From positions 1-35,051 of the forward strand of contig CAIOPO010000039.1 of assembly GCA_903860195.1 (NCBI GenBank): DNA of 35,051 nucleotides, given 5' to 3'. Positions 1-8,207 of the stretch are shown here, in pieces. A model generated the notes under the pieces. The model saw nothing but the letters and a program-made list of their open reading frames with translations. It did not search any database and had not been told where the DNA came from. Origin of the DNA: an uncultured Opitutia bacterium (GTDB taxonomy: Bacteria; Verrucomicrobiota; Verrucomicrobiia; Opitutales; UBA953). The translations under genes and the position numbers were made by a program. Each line of letters starts with the position of its first letter. The stretch's first letter is position 1.

Positions 1-266
1 CCGCCGCGGGAGTCATCGGTGGGCTTGACGGCAAGCACCCTGCCCTTGCCCTCGACGTAGGCGAGCTGCTGCTCGACCTTGCATTCGAGGCGGTAGGCGT
101 TGCCCTGAAGGGTCGCCCAGTCCTTGCGGTAGGCTTCGGGCGAGAACGGCGTGAGGTCGCCGAACTGTCCCCCGCCGGCGAGCCGCGGCAGGACGATGGC
201 GAGCAGCACCACGATGACCACGACGGGGATGCCCAACGCGAAGAAAAGAGGGTTTATTTTGGACAT
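1..266 (-). CDS. Hypothetical single-pass membrane protein (3' end outside window)
   Basis: The reading frame opens at an ATG at 266 and runs leftwards for 88 codons without a stop, so the C-terminus lies outside the window. The start reads MSKINPLFFALGIP, followed by a strongly hydrophobic stretch (VVVIVVLLAIVLP, about residues 14-28) that should be a signal anchor. A soluble part beginning GGGQFGDLTPFSPEAY follows. The ORF track lists a different frame here; this frame was chosen because it gives a normal membrane-anchor N-terminus and sits 40 nt behind the ABC exporter in the same direction. It is probably co-transcribed and may be an accessory subunit, but I do not recognise the family. 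Confidence 0.6.
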   Translation of the reverse strand, partial: MSKINPLFFALGIPVVVIVVLLAIVLPRLAGGGQFGDLTPFSPEAYRKDWATLQGNAYRLECKVEQQLAYVEGKGRVLAVKPTDDSRG

Positions 267-306
267 GCAGATTGGCCCGCACCTTCAATACTAACGCCGT
301 CTCGGA

Positions 307-2004
307 CTAGTTCCAGCGCTTTTGCTGGCATCCGACGACCACCAGGCACACCCCCACGAGGCCCTGGGCCAGCAGCACCATGAGGCCGATGGAGGTGTCC
401 GCGACGTAGGCGCTCTGATTGGGCAGGCTGGCCGTATAGGCGTCCCAAAGCGGGTGGGACCCCATGGCCTTCATGTAACCGGACCAGCCCCAGTAGGCGT
501 TGATGAAGGGCCGGCACACCCAGGTGAGGGCCTCGGGCAGGGCCAGCACCACCCCGGAAAGGGGCAGCTGGAAGCCGACCAAGTAGATGGACAGGAGCGA
601 GGACTTCTCGGGCGAAGCCAGCATGGCGGAGAAGCCCAGGCAGACGACCGACATCGAGACGCAGCTGGCGGCGAGAATCGCGCCCTGCTCGAACCAGGGC
701 CCGGGGAAACGGCAGATGAGTTTGACGAACAGGCACATCCAGGCGCCCTGCATCAGCGCGACGAGCGAGACGAAGGTGACCTTGGAAAAGGCGTAGGCCC
801 AGGGGCGCAGGCCGGTCATGCGCTCCTTCTCATACAGGATGCGTTCGGCGGAGATCTCACGGCCGCCGTTGTTGGCGCCCATCAGCGTGAGGAGGATGAC
901 CTGGAACATCACCAGCCCGGCGGCGAGTCCGGCGACCTGCGCGTTGGAGACCTGCACGGCCACCGCCTGCTGGATGGCCTCCATCGAGGCGGTGTTCCGG
1001 TCCATGGGAATCTTCCGCACGTCCCACGCCCCGTCCAAGTTGAAGATGATGACCAGCAGGGGGAATCCGAAGGTGATGGCGAGAGTGAGCCCGAGATAAC
1101 CGGTGTCCCGGAAGAAGAGACGGAGCCTTCGCGCCAGCAGGGTCATGAACTGCGAGACGCCTCCGGGCACCTCGGGCTCGGGCAGTTCCGCAGGCACGAC
1201 CGAGCCTCCGGCGGCCGACGCCGCGAGCTCGAAAGCCTCGGGATGGGCCGCCTGATGGGCCGCCCAGCGCTCGCGCCAATGGTCGAGGGTTCCCGCGTTC
1301 AGCACTTCGTAGAGACTGAGCCCGTCAGGAATGCCGAAGTAGGCGAGCAGGGCCGAGGGCGACCCCTGGAAGACGACGTCACCCTGATAGACCACCGTGA
1401 CCCAGTCGAACTGCGAGAGCTTCCCGAGGTTGTGGATGATGCAGACGAAGCTCTTGTCGCCGTCGTTGGACAGCTGCCGCAGCAGGGCCAGAATCTGGTC
1501 CTCCGACTGGGGGTCGAGGCCGGAAGTCACCTCGTCGCAGACCATGCAGGGCGGATCGAGGGTGAGTTCGATGCCCAGGGAAAGCCGACGCAGCTGCCCC
1601 CCGGAGAGCGAAGAGACGCGCTTGTCGCGATGAGGGGCCAGCCCGGTGACCTTGAGCACGGACTCGAGGCGCCTCTTGCGTTCGGCGGCGGCGGGCACGG
1701 CCAGTCGCAGGGCGTAATCAAGGGACTCGTTGACGGTCAGCTGGGCCTGCGCCGCCGTGAACTGGGGAGCGAAACCGACCTTGCCCACGAGGTCTTCGGT
1801 GCAGGTGATGGGCTGGCCGGCCAGGCTGGCCTCCCCCTCCGACGGGAGAATGCCCAGAATGGCCTTCATCAGGGTGGTCTTGCCGCAGCCGGAAGGGCCG
1901 ATGACGGCGTTCAGCCCCCGGGGCAGGAATCTGGCCGTGGCTCCGTCCAGAATGACCGGGCCGTCGGCGCCCGCCCGCACGGTGAGGTTGGCGCAGCTCA
2001 GCAT
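307..2004 (-). CDS. Fused ABC ATPase / ABC-2 type permease (ABCG-like half-transporter)
   Basis: A 565-residue protein starting MLSCANLTV. The longer track ORF begins upstream inside a divergent gene, so this internal ATG was chosen. The N-terminal ATPase has Walker A GPSGCGKTT (about 36-44), signature LSGGQ (133-137) and Walker B ending CDE (156-158) followed by TSGLDP. A linker leads to an ABC-2-type membrane domain from about residue 300, with several hydrophobic helices and a CQQKRWN end. ATPase before membrane domain in one chain is the ABCG/White layout, usually working as a dimer that exports lipids or other hydrophobic substrates. The substrate here is unknown. A membrane-anchored protein follows 40 nt downstream, and an exported protein gene diverges 48 nt upstream. 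Confidence 0.9.
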   Translation of the reverse strand: MLSCANLTVRAGADGPVILDGATARFLPRGLNAVIGPSGCGKTTLMKAILGILPSEGEASLAGQPITCTEDLVGKVGFAPQFTAAQAQLTVNESLDYALRLAVPAAAERKRRLESVLKVTGLAPHRDKRVSSLSGGQLRRLSLGIELTLDPPCMVCDEVTSGLDPQSEDQILALLRQLSNDGDKSFVCIIHNLGKLSQFDWVTVVYQGDVVFQGSPSALLAYFGIPDGLSLYEVLNAGTLDHWRERWAAHQAAHPEAFELAASAAGGSVVPAELPEPEVPGGVSQFMTLLARRLRLFFRDTGYLGLTLAITFGFPLLVIIFNLDGAWDVRKIPMDRNTASMEAIQQAVAVQVSNAQVAGLAAGLVMFQVILLTLMGANNGGREISAERILYEKERMTGLRPWAYAFSKVTFVSLVALMQGAWMCLFVKLICRFPGPWFEQGAILAASCVSMSVVCLGFSAMLASPEKSSLLSIYLVGFQLPLSGVVLALPEALTWVCRPFINAYWGWSGYMKAMGSHPLWDAYTASLPNQSAYVADTSIGLMVLLAQGLVGVCLVVVGCQQKRWN

Positions 2005-2052
2005 CGCCGAGGAATCTTGCCTCCCCCTCGCCCTGCGTAAAGAATTAACGCC

Positions 2053-2736
2053 ATGCGCAAGACCACCCTGCTCGCCCTTACGGCGTTCGTCGCCGCCCTC
2101 GCACCCGAGGCGCTGGCCTTCAAGATGCAGACCAAGCAGATCCCGAACCAGGCCGTGTTCGGCGTCCAGGTCGAAGGCACCTCGATGAGCTTCTACGGAC
2201 AGGCCGACGCCATCCTGTCGGTGTCCTTCCAGGAATACACGACCGGGCCGCTGATCGTCTCCGAAGTCGTGATCGACCTCCGCGGGTCCAACCAGCAGCT
2301 GCGCATCTACGCTTCCCGCCCCCCGGGCTCCGCGGACGTGGCCGACCGGGCGAACCGGGCGAGCGCGGCGAATTCCGTCAACCGCGGCCTCGACCCGGCG
2401 GCGGCCACGCGCCTCGCCATTCCCGGCCCGCTCGCCGCCGTCGAATCCAAGGTCAACAACATGGTGACCGAGACCACCGCGGGCCTCGTGGTGAAGAACT
2501 ACCCGAACACGACGCACGCCAAGACCGTCGAGATGGTCGTGAAATCAAAGGAAGAGCTGATCCAGTTCTACAGCGCCCTGCGCTGCCTCTACACGGGCAT
2601 ACCGGTGTCCGTCTCCGCGGACGGCACCACGGCCGAGGGAGCGAACGCGGCCTCCGCCACCGCCACCGCGGCCGGACAAGCGGGCGCCACGATCCGGATC
2701 ACCAAAGTCGGCGGGGTCCTGTTCAGCCTGGAGTGA
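2053..2736 (+). CDS. Exported protein of unknown function
   Basis: A 227-residue protein with a clear Sec signal peptide (MRKTTLLALTAFVAALAPEALA, shown here as the first 22 residues' region, likely cut after ALA). The mature part starts FKMQTKQIPNQ and looks like mixed beta strands with an Ala/Asn-rich middle (RANRASAANSVNRG) and an Ala/Thr-rich segment near the end. There are no transmembrane helices after the signal and no catalytic motif I can name. It diverges from the ABC exporter with only 48 nt between starts; TAAAGAATTAACGCC just before the ATG is AT-rich enough to hold a -10 element and would imply a very short leader. I cannot assign a function. Confidence 0.75.
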   Translation: MRKTTLLALTAFVAALAPEALAFKMQTKQIPNQAVFGVQVEGTSMSFYGQADAILSVSFQEYTTGPLIVSEVVIDLRGSNQQLRIYASRPPGSADVADRANRASAANSVNRGLDPAAATRLAIPGPLAAVESKVNNMVTETTAGLVVKNYPNTTHAKTVEMVVKSKEELIQFYSALRCLYTGIPVSVSADGTTAEGANAASATATAAGQAGATIRITKVGGVLFSLE

Positions 2737-2833
2737 GCGCAGGCCGGAAACGGCCTTAAAAATGGGGCTCGGCGGGGCAAGTACGGCTTGACCGAGGGAT
2801 GGCGGACGGCTTGGCTGACCCTTCCCTACTCCC

Positions 2834-3397
2834 ATGCCCAGCCTGCCCGTCAACCGGATCAAGAAGAAGAACATCCTGAGCTACAACGGCGAGCTCTGCA
2901 TCGTCCTCGAGTGCCTGATCCGCACCCCCCCGAACAACGCCTCCTATTGCCAGATGGAACTCCGCTCCATCAAGACCGGGGCCAAGATCCCCGTGCGCTG
3001 CGGCATCAACGTGGCCTTCGAGGTCTTCGACAACTCGATCAAGCAGCTCGAGCTGTCCTACCAGGCCGACGGCAACTACGTCTTCAGCGACCCCAACACC
3101 TTCGAGGAGTTCTACGTCTCCGAGGCCTCCCTCGAGGAGTCGAAGGACTTCCTCATCCCCGGCACTTCCTACCAGGTCCTCTTCGTCGAAGAGCGCCCGG
3201 TGACCGTCGACCTGCCGCCCTCCGTCACGGTCAAGGTGGTCGAGGCCCCTCCCGCCGTGAAGGGTGACACCGCCGGCAACGTGCAGAAGACCGTGACCTG
3301 CGAGAACGGCCTCATGGTCAACGTCCCGCTCTTCATCAAGGAAGGCGAGATGATCAAGGTCAGCACCGAGAACAAGGAGTACCTCGGTCGCGCCTGA
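2834..3397 (+). CDS. efp: Elongation factor P with asparagine at the modification site
   Basis: A 187-residue protein matching EF-P over its whole length, including the conserved domain III end (GDTAGNVQK, VPLFIKEGEMIKVSTE, EYLGRA). EF-P binds ribosomes stalled at polyproline and promotes peptide bond formation. The domain I loop is the striking part. Aligned without gaps to the E. coli loop PGKGQA, it reads PPNNAS, so Lys34 (beta-lysylated) or Arg32/34 (rhamnosylated in other groups) is replaced by Asn34, inside a Pro-Pro-Asn-Asn tip. R30 lies four residues before it. No epmA/B, earP or ymfI-type modification gene is visible in the window. A strong terminator follows. Confidence 0.93.
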   Translation: MPSLPVNRIKKKNILSYNGELCIVLECLIRTPPNNASYCQMELRSIKTGAKIPVRCGINVAFEVFDNSIKQLELSYQADGNYVFSDPNTFEEFYVSEASLEESKDFLIPGTSYQVLFVEERPVTVDLPPSVTVKVVEAPPAVKGDTAGNVQKTVTCENGLMVNVPLFIKEGEMIKVSTENKEYLGRA

Positions 3398-3422
3398 CCG
3401 GCGGCCACGCCCTTCCGACGAA

Positions 3423-3451
3423 GACCCCGGGACCGCCCGGGGTCCTTCTTT
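3423..3451 (+). terminator. Rho-independent terminator after efp
   Basis: A perfect 9-bp stem GACCCCGGG / CCCGGGGTC with an ACCG loop is followed by CTTCTTT on the plus strand, 25 nt after the efp stop. It also lies just beyond the 3' end of the minus-strand tRNA but has no T-run in that direction. Confidence 0.75.
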
Positions 3452-3467
3452 GACGGCGCGGCAGGCG

Positions 3468-3538
3468 TAGACCCGCAGGGATTCGAACCCCGACAAGGAG
3501 AACCAAAATCTCCTGTGCTACCGTTACACCACGGGTCT
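3468..3538 (-). tRNA. tRNA-Gln (anticodon TTG)
   Basis: Read on the minus strand, the sequence folds into a full cloverleaf. The acceptor is AGACCCG/CGGGTCT and the D arm is GTGT-AACGGTA-GCAC. The anticodon arm is GGAGA-TTTTGGT-TCTCC with TTG at 34-36, a short variable loop follows, and the T arm is CGGGG-TTCGAAT-CCCTG. The discriminator is A, giving 71 nt, and the 3' CCA is not encoded. UUG reads CAA (and CAG by wobble). The terminal pair is A1-U72, not the U1-A72 seen in many bacterial tRNA-Gln. It lies alone between efp and pyrH on the opposite strand. Confidence 0.95.
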
Positions 3539-3630
3539 GCGCAGTGCGACTGAACACCCTCCCGCGCCCCCTAGTCAAGCGAGACCAAGGCGGGGTTGAC
3601 TCCCCCGCCCCCGCCGTCTCTTTTGCCACC

Positions 3631-4362
3631 ATGCCCGCCGCCGCCAAGAAGCCGAAGTACCGCCGCATCGTGCTTAAGATCAGCGGCGAGGCGCTCCGGA
3701 ACGACGCCACCGGCGAGCCGATCGACTCGAAGGTGCTCGACCGGCTGGCCGACGAGCTCCGCGCGCTGCAGAAGATCGGGGCCCAGGTCGCGGTGGTCGT
3801 GGGCGGCGGCAACATCTTCCGGGGACTGGCCGGCGCCCGTTCCAACGGCACCGACCGCACGACCGGCGACAACATGGGCATGCTGGCCACGGTGATCAAC
3901 GGGCTCGCCCTGATGGACCGGCTGGAGAAGGCCGGACTCGAGGTCCGGGTGATGACCGCCATCCCCATGGACCGCATCGCCGAACCTTTCATCCAGCGCC
4001 GAGCCACCCGGCACCTGGAGCGCGGACGCATCGTGGTCTTCGTGGCCGGCACGGGCAACCCCTACTGCACCACCGACTACGCGGCGGCCCTGCGCGCCAA
4101 CGAGATCGGCGCGGACGCCATCCTCAAGGCCACCAAGGTCGACGGCGTCTACGACAAGGACCCGATGAAGCACCGCGACGCGCGACGCTTCGAACGCGTC
4201 TCCCACGAGGAGGCCCTGCGCAAGCGCCTCGGGGTCATGGACGCCGAGGCCTTCTCGCTCTGCGAGGCCAACCACCTCCCGATCATCGTCCTCTCCATGG
4301 CCGAAAAGGGCGCCGTGCTCCGCGCGGTGCTCGGCCAGCGGGTCGGCACGCTCGTCGGCTGA
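3631..4362 (+). CDS. pyrH: UMP kinase
   Basis: A 243-residue amino-acid-kinase-family protein that phosphorylates UMP to UDP with ATP in pyrimidine nucleotide synthesis; family members are usually hexameric and controlled by GTP and UTP. Visible motifs are KISGEAL near the N-terminus, GGGNIFRG (nucleotide/phosphate binding), GDNMGMLATVINGLAL, and TGNPYCTTDYAA followed by KATKVDGVYDKDP. The track ORF starts 29 codons earlier. I chose the ATG giving MPAAAKKPKYRRIVLKISGEA because that spacing to the KISGEA strand is normal for the family and the upstream stretch overlaps the tRNA promoter side. It leads a pyrH-frr-sucC-sucD run, with frr 19 nt downstream. Confidence 0.95.
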   Translation: MPAAAKKPKYRRIVLKISGEALRNDATGEPIDSKVLDRLADELRALQKIGAQVAVVVGGGNIFRGLAGARSNGTDRTTGDNMGMLATVINGLALMDRLEKAGLEVRVMTAIPMDRIAEPFIQRRATRHLERGRIVVFVAGTGNPYCTTDYAAALRANEIGADAILKATKVDGVYDKDPMKHRDARRFERVSHEEALRKRLGVMDAEAFSLCEANHLPIIVLSMAEKGAVLRAVLGQRVGTLVG

Positions 4363-4381
4363 ACATTCTCAAACCCACCCC

Positions 4382-4945
4382 ATGGACATCAAGAAGACCC
4401 TCGCCGACGGCGCCAACGGCATGAAGAAGGCCGTCGACCACACCCTGCACGAATTCGGCACGCTGCACACCGGCAAGGCCTCGCCCTCCATGGTCGAGAA
4501 CATCCAGGTGCACGTCGAATCCTACGGCATGACGCAGCGGCTGAAGGACATGGCCGCGATCACCACGCCCGACGCCCGTTCGATCATCATCACGCCCTTC
4601 GACAAGGCCGTGATGGACGACATCCGCAAGGCCGTCCAGGCGGCGAACCTCGGCATCAACCCCGTGCCCCAGGGCAGCTTCCTGCGCTGCCCCATCCCGG
4701 AGCTCTCCGGAGAGCGCCGCACCGAACTCACCAAGGTCGCCACGCGCATGGCGGAGGAAGGCAAGGTGCGCGTCCGCAACGCCCGGCGCGACTGCCTGGA
4801 GACGCTGAAGAAGGCCAACAAGGACAAGCTCATCACCGACGACGACCTGAAGCGTTCGGAAAAGGAGGTCCAGCTGCTGACCGACCGCAGCGTCGCCGAC
4901 ATCGAGAAGCACCTCGAATCCAAGGTGGCCGAGCTCAAGGGCTGA
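4382..4945 (+). CDS. frr: Ribosome recycling factor
   Basis: A 187-residue protein of normal RRF length. Typical segments are [55 protein letters not shown] and the C-terminal lysine/glutamate-rich helices. RRF acts with EF-G to split post-termination ribosomes into subunits. The pyrH-frr order is conserved across bacteria and confirms both genes. The stop is only 2 nt ahead of the sucC start, so translation of the two is probably coupled, an unusual link between a translation factor and a TCA-cycle enzyme. Confidence 0.96.
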   Translation: MDIKKTLADGANGMKKAVDHTLHEFGTLHTGKASPSMVENIQVHVESYGMTQRLKDMAAITTPDARSIIITPFDKAVMDDIRKAVQAANLGINPVPQGSFLRCPIPELSGERRTELTKVATRMAEEGKVRVRNARRDCLETLKKANKDKLITDDDLKRSEKEVQLLTDRSVADIEKHLESKVAELKG

Positions 4946-4947
4946 AG

Positions 4948-6156
4948 ATGAACATCCACGAGTATCAGGCCAAGGCGCTGTTCGAGAAGTTCGGCGTGGC
5001 CGTGCCCAAGGGCGCGGCGGCGCAGAAGGCCTCCGACTTCGAGGCGGCGGTCGCACCGCTCGACGGCAAGGGCGGCATCATGGTGAAGTCGCAGATCCAC
5101 GCGGGCGGCCGCGGCAAGGGCGTCTTCACCGACGGATTCAAGGGCGGGGTCAAGTTCGCCCCCACCAAGGAGAAGGCCCTCGAACTGGCGAAGGCCATGC
5201 TCGGCAACACGCTGGTGACCGCGCAGACCGGACCCGAGGGCCGCAAGGTCCAGACGATCTACTTCACGGAGGCCGCCAATCTCGGGAAACGCCCGGACGG
5301 CCGTGACGACGAGTACTACCTCGCCATCCTGCTCGACCGCGCCACTTCCCGGCCGGTCATCGTCGCCTCCACCGAGGGCGGCGTGGAAATCGAGAAGGTG
5401 GCGCACGACACCCCCGAGCGCATCTTCAAGGTGCACGTCGACCCCGCGGTCGGACTGCAGGCCTACCAGGCCAGGCAGATCGCCTTCGCCCTCGGCTTCA
5501 GCGGGGAGCTGCACAAGCAGTGCGTGGCCCTGGTCGCCAAGCTCTACGCCTTCTTCTGGGAAAAGGACTGCTCGATGGTCGAAGTGAACCCGATGCTGGT
5601 CACCGCCGAGGGACGTCTGCTCGCCCTCGACGCCAAGGTTTCCTTCGACGACAACGCCCTCTTCCGCCACCCCGACGTGGTCGCGCTGCGGGACCTGAAC
5701 GAGGAGGACGCCAAGGAGATCGAGGCCTCGAAGTTCGGGCTCTCCTACATCGCCCTGGACGGCAACATCGCCTGCCTCGTGAACGGAGCCGGACTGGCGA
5801 TGTCCACGATGGACATCATCCAGCACTTCGGCGGCAGCCCGGCCAACTTCCTCGACGTGGGCGGCGGCGCCTCCAAGGAGCAGGTGTCCGCCGCGTTCAA
5901 GATCATCCTCGGCGACCCCAACGTGAAGGGCATCCTGGTGAACATCTTCGGCGGCATCATGGACTGCAACGTCATCGCCACCGGCATCGTCGAGGCGGTC
6001 AAGGAGACCGGACTGAAGCTGCCGCTGGTCGTCCGGCTCGAGGGCAACAACGTCGAGGCCGGCAAGGCCACGCTGGCCGCCAGCGGCCTCACCATCGTCT
6101 CGGGCGACTCCATGGCCGACGCGGCCAGGAAGATCGTCGGGCTCGTCACCAAGTAA
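4948..6156 (+). CDS. sucC: Succinyl-CoA synthetase (ADP-forming), beta subunit
   Basis: A 402-residue protein beginning [17 protein letters not shown], the standard SucC start. It has an N-terminal ATP-grasp domain ([12 protein letters not shown] near residue 45-57, VEVNPM near 210) and a C-terminal CoA-ligase-like domain ([25 protein letters not shown]). It pairs with SucD to interconvert succinyl-CoA and succinate with nucleotide phosphorylation in the TCA cycle. It is slightly longer than the E. coli subunit (388) but not abnormal. sucD starts 11 nt after its stop. Confidence 0.96.
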   Translation: MNIHEYQAKALFEKFGVAVPKGAAAQKASDFEAAVAPLDGKGGIMVKSQIHAGGRGKGVFTDGFKGGVKFAPTKEKALELAKAMLGNTLVTAQTGPEGRKVQTIYFTEAANLGKRPDGRDDEYYLAILLDRATSRPVIVASTEGGVEIEKVAHDTPERIFKVHVDPAVGLQAYQARQIAFALGFSGELHKQCVALVAKLYAFFWEKDCSMVEVNPMLVTAEGRLLALDAKVSFDDNALFRHPDVVALRDLNEEDAKEIEASKFGLSYIALDGNIACLVNGAGLAMSTMDIIQHFGGSPANFLDVGGGASKEQVSAAFKIILGDPNVKGILVNIFGGIMDCNVIATGIVEAVKETGLKLPLVVRLEGNNVEAGKATLAASGLTIVSGDSMADAARKIVGLVTK

Positions 6157-6167
6157 CGCACTTCACC

Positions 6168-7073
6168 ATGTCCATTCTCGTCAAGGAAGACACCCGCGTC
6201 CTCGTCCAGGGGATCACCGGCGACTTCGGCGCGCGCCACGCCCGCCTTTCGATCGACTACGGCTCGCAGATCGTGGCCGGAGTCACCCCGGGCAAGGGCG
6301 GCCAGACGTTCGAGCACGGAGGCAAGAAGGTGCCCATCTTCAACACGGTGGCGGACGCCGCCCGGCAGACCGGAGCGACGGTTTCCGCCATCTTCGTCCC
6401 CCCGCCGTTCGCCGCCGACGCGATCCTCGAGTGCGTCGACGCCGACCTGGACCTGGCCGTGGCCATCACGGAAGGCATTCCGGTCCGAGACATGGTCCGC
6501 GCCAAGCGCGCCATGCAGGGCCGCCGCACCCGCCTCATCGGGCCCAACTGCCCCGGCCTGGTCACCCCGGGACGCGGAGACAAGTCCCACGGAGGCTGCC
6601 GCATCGGCATCGCTCCCGGCTACATCCACAGACGGGGCAACGTGGGCGTGGTCTCGCGCTCCGGCACGCTGACCTACGAGGCGGTCTGGCAGCTCACCTG
6701 CCGCGGCAAGGGACAGTCGACGTGCGTGGGCATCGGCGGCGACCCGGTCAACGGGACCTCCCACCTCGACGTGATCAGGCTCTTCAATGACGACCCGGAG
6801 ACGGAGGCCATCATCATGATCGGCGAGATCGGCGGCAACGCCGAGGTCGAGGCCGCCCGCTGGATCAAGCAGCACTGCAAGAAGCCCGTGGCGGGCTTCA
6901 TCGCGGGCGCCACGGCTCCGGCCGGACGCCGCATGGGCCACGCAGGAGCGGTCATCGGCGGAGCCGAGGACACCGCCGCCGCCAAGATCAAGATCTTCAA
7001 GGAGTGCGGCATCTCGGTCGCGGAGACCCCCTCCGACATGGCCGACGCGCTGCTGCGCATCTGGAAGGGCTGA
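6168..7073 (+). CDS. sucD: Succinyl-CoA synthetase, alpha subunit
   Basis: A 301-residue protein starting [18 protein letters not shown]; the track ORF extends far upstream in an overlapping frame inside sucC and is not the real start. It shows the CoA-binding Rossmann fold ([12 protein letters not shown]) and the loop [20 protein letters not shown]. It also has the active-site His segment [13 protein letters not shown], whose His carries the phosphohistidine intermediate in this family. It forms the complex with SucC. Two tandem terminators follow, so this is the last gene of the run. Confidence 0.96.
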   Translation: MSILVKEDTRVLVQGITGDFGARHARLSIDYGSQIVAGVTPGKGGQTFEHGGKKVPIFNTVADAARQTGATVSAIFVPPPFAADAILECVDADLDLAVAITEGIPVRDMVRAKRAMQGRRTRLIGPNCPGLVTPGRGDKSHGGCRIGIAPGYIHRRGNVGVVSRSGTLTYEAVWQLTCRGKGQSTCVGIGGDPVNGTSHLDVIRLFNDDPETEAIIMIGEIGGNAEVEAARWIKQHCKKPVAGFIAGATAPAGRRMGHAGAVIGGAEDTAAAKIKIFKECGISVAETPSDMADALLRIWKG

Positions 7074-7092
7074 CCTCTCCCGCACGCGCCGC

Positions 7093-7120
7093 AAAAGGGC
7101 TGCCTCAGGGCAGCCTTTTT
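7093..7120 (+). terminator. Rho-independent terminator 1 after sucD
   Basis: The stem AAAAGGGCTGCC / GGCAGCCTTTTT pairs over 12 positions (one G-T wobble) with a TCAG loop and ends in a T run, 19 nt past the sucD stop. Confidence 0.85.
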
Positions 7121-7132
7121 CATGGGAAGACG

Positions 7133-7152
7133 CCGCCGCAAACGGCGGTTTT
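7133..7152 (+). terminator. Rho-independent terminator 2 after sucD
   Basis: A second hairpin CCGCCG-CAAA-CGGCGG is followed by TTTT, 12 nt after the first terminator. It could act as a back-up or as a leader hairpin for the next gene. Confidence 0.5.
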
Positions 7153-7207
7153 CCGGCAGTTATCCGGCTGGTCTCAGGACGGTCGATTCCTAAGGTGGCG
7201 TCACCCC

Positions 7208-8140
7208 ATGCGCGTCTTCGCACTCCTGCTCACTCTCACTTTCACCGGACTTCTCGGCGCCGAACAAGCCAAGCCCGCAGGGGCCGCCTCGGCGCCGGCC
7301 GTGAAGCCCCTGCCCGACGAGAAGACCAAGCTGCCCTGGCACATGGTCAACCTGTGGTGGACCCTGCCCGAGACCCCCGACTTCGAGTCCTTGGAAATCG
7401 ACGTGACGATCAGTGACGACGTCGATCCGGCGAAGCTCAACCTGTACATCGCACCGGTGGGGATCGGACGGCTCAACGACACGAATTTCTACGGCGGCAT
7501 CCAGAGCAACATCGGCGGCTATCCGGTGTCCGACGCAAGTCCGCAAGGACCGTACCACAAGGGCAAGGGCGCCATCTTCTCCCGCTGGGGCAACAAGAAC
7601 CTGGACACCTCCTTCGTCCGGCCGGCCGCGGACGGCCTGATCGAGGCGGCAGGCTACGAGGGCGACTTCGCCTCCGGGCGGCGGCCCTTCGCCTGGAAGG
7701 CCGGCACCTACACGTACGCGATCCGCAAGCTGTCCTACGAGAAGGACAAGGACGGGAACGAATGGACGTGGGTCGGCGCGTTCCTCACCGAACACGCCAC
7801 GGCCCGCATGGTCTTCATCAGCTCCCTGAAATTCCCCGGGCGCACGCTCAAGTTCTGGGGGCGCCATTCGGCCTTCATCGAAATCTATGGAGGAAAGAAA
7901 GTCGTCATCGCCGACCTGCCCAAGCTCACGGTCCGCATCGGGATGCCCCGCATCAACGGACAGGCGCCCGAAGTGAAGCAGCTTTCTGTCCACTACCCTC
8001 GCGACACCGGACCGGCCTCGCCGGCGATCATGTCCACCCGGCTCGCCGAAGGGGGCAAGGAGGTGGTCTGCGAGCTGCACAACGAGATCCTGACCCGCGA
8101 GAAGTGGTCCTTCCCCCTCCTCCCCGCACCGGCCAAGTAA
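7208..8140 (+). CDS. Exported DUF3472-like protein
   Basis: A 310-residue protein with signal peptide MRVFALLLTLTFTGLLGAEQ; the track start at 7004 lies inside sucD and was rejected. AAGGTGG lies about 10 nt before this ATG and could be the ribosome binding site. The mature region has the Trp/Gly-rich beta pattern I associate with DUF3472: NLWWTLPE, FYGGIQSNIGGY, IFSRWGN, AGYEGDFASGRRPFAWKAGTY (split over two strands), WTWVGAFL and HSAFIEIYGG. Such proteins are common in Planctomycetes, Bacteroidetes and Verrucomicrobia next to carbohydrate genes and are probably surface or periplasmic carbohydrate-binding modules. The family assignment is from memory of the pattern. The gene stands alone between two terminators. 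Confidence 0.7.
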   Translation: MRVFALLLTLTFTGLLGAEQAKPAGAASAPAVKPLPDEKTKLPWHMVNLWWTLPETPDFESLEIDVTISDDVDPAKLNLYIAPVGIGRLNDTNFYGGIQSNIGGYPVSDASPQGPYHKGKGAIFSRWGNKNLDTSFVRPAADGLIEAAGYEGDFASGRRPFAWKAGTYTYAIRKLSYEKDKDGNEWTWVGAFLTEHATARMVFISSLKFPGRTLKFWGRHSAFIEIYGGKKVVIADLPKLTVRIGMPRINGQAPEVKQLSVHYPRDTGPASPAIMSTRLAEGGKEVVCELHNEILTREKWSFPLLPAPAK

Positions 8141-8154
8141 ACGAGTACAAATCG

Positions 8155-8178
8155 AAGGCCGCCCGACGGGCGGCCTTT
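8155..8178 (+). terminator. Terminator between the convergent DUF3472-like gene and leuD
   Basis: A perfect 10-bp stem AAGGCCGCCC / GGGCGGCCTT with a GAC loop is followed by TCGCTT. It lies between two convergent genes and may work in both directions, though neither side has a long T run. Confidence 0.65.
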
Positions 8179-8207
8179 CGCTTGGCTCTCCCTTCAGGGA
8201 AGGACCT

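Noticed and set aside
307-2040. Long plus-strand ORF (322-2040) opposite the ABC exporter
   Set aside because: It is the mirror of a gene with Walker A, LSGGQ and Walker B. The composition (many His, Gly, Glu) is that of antisense translation.
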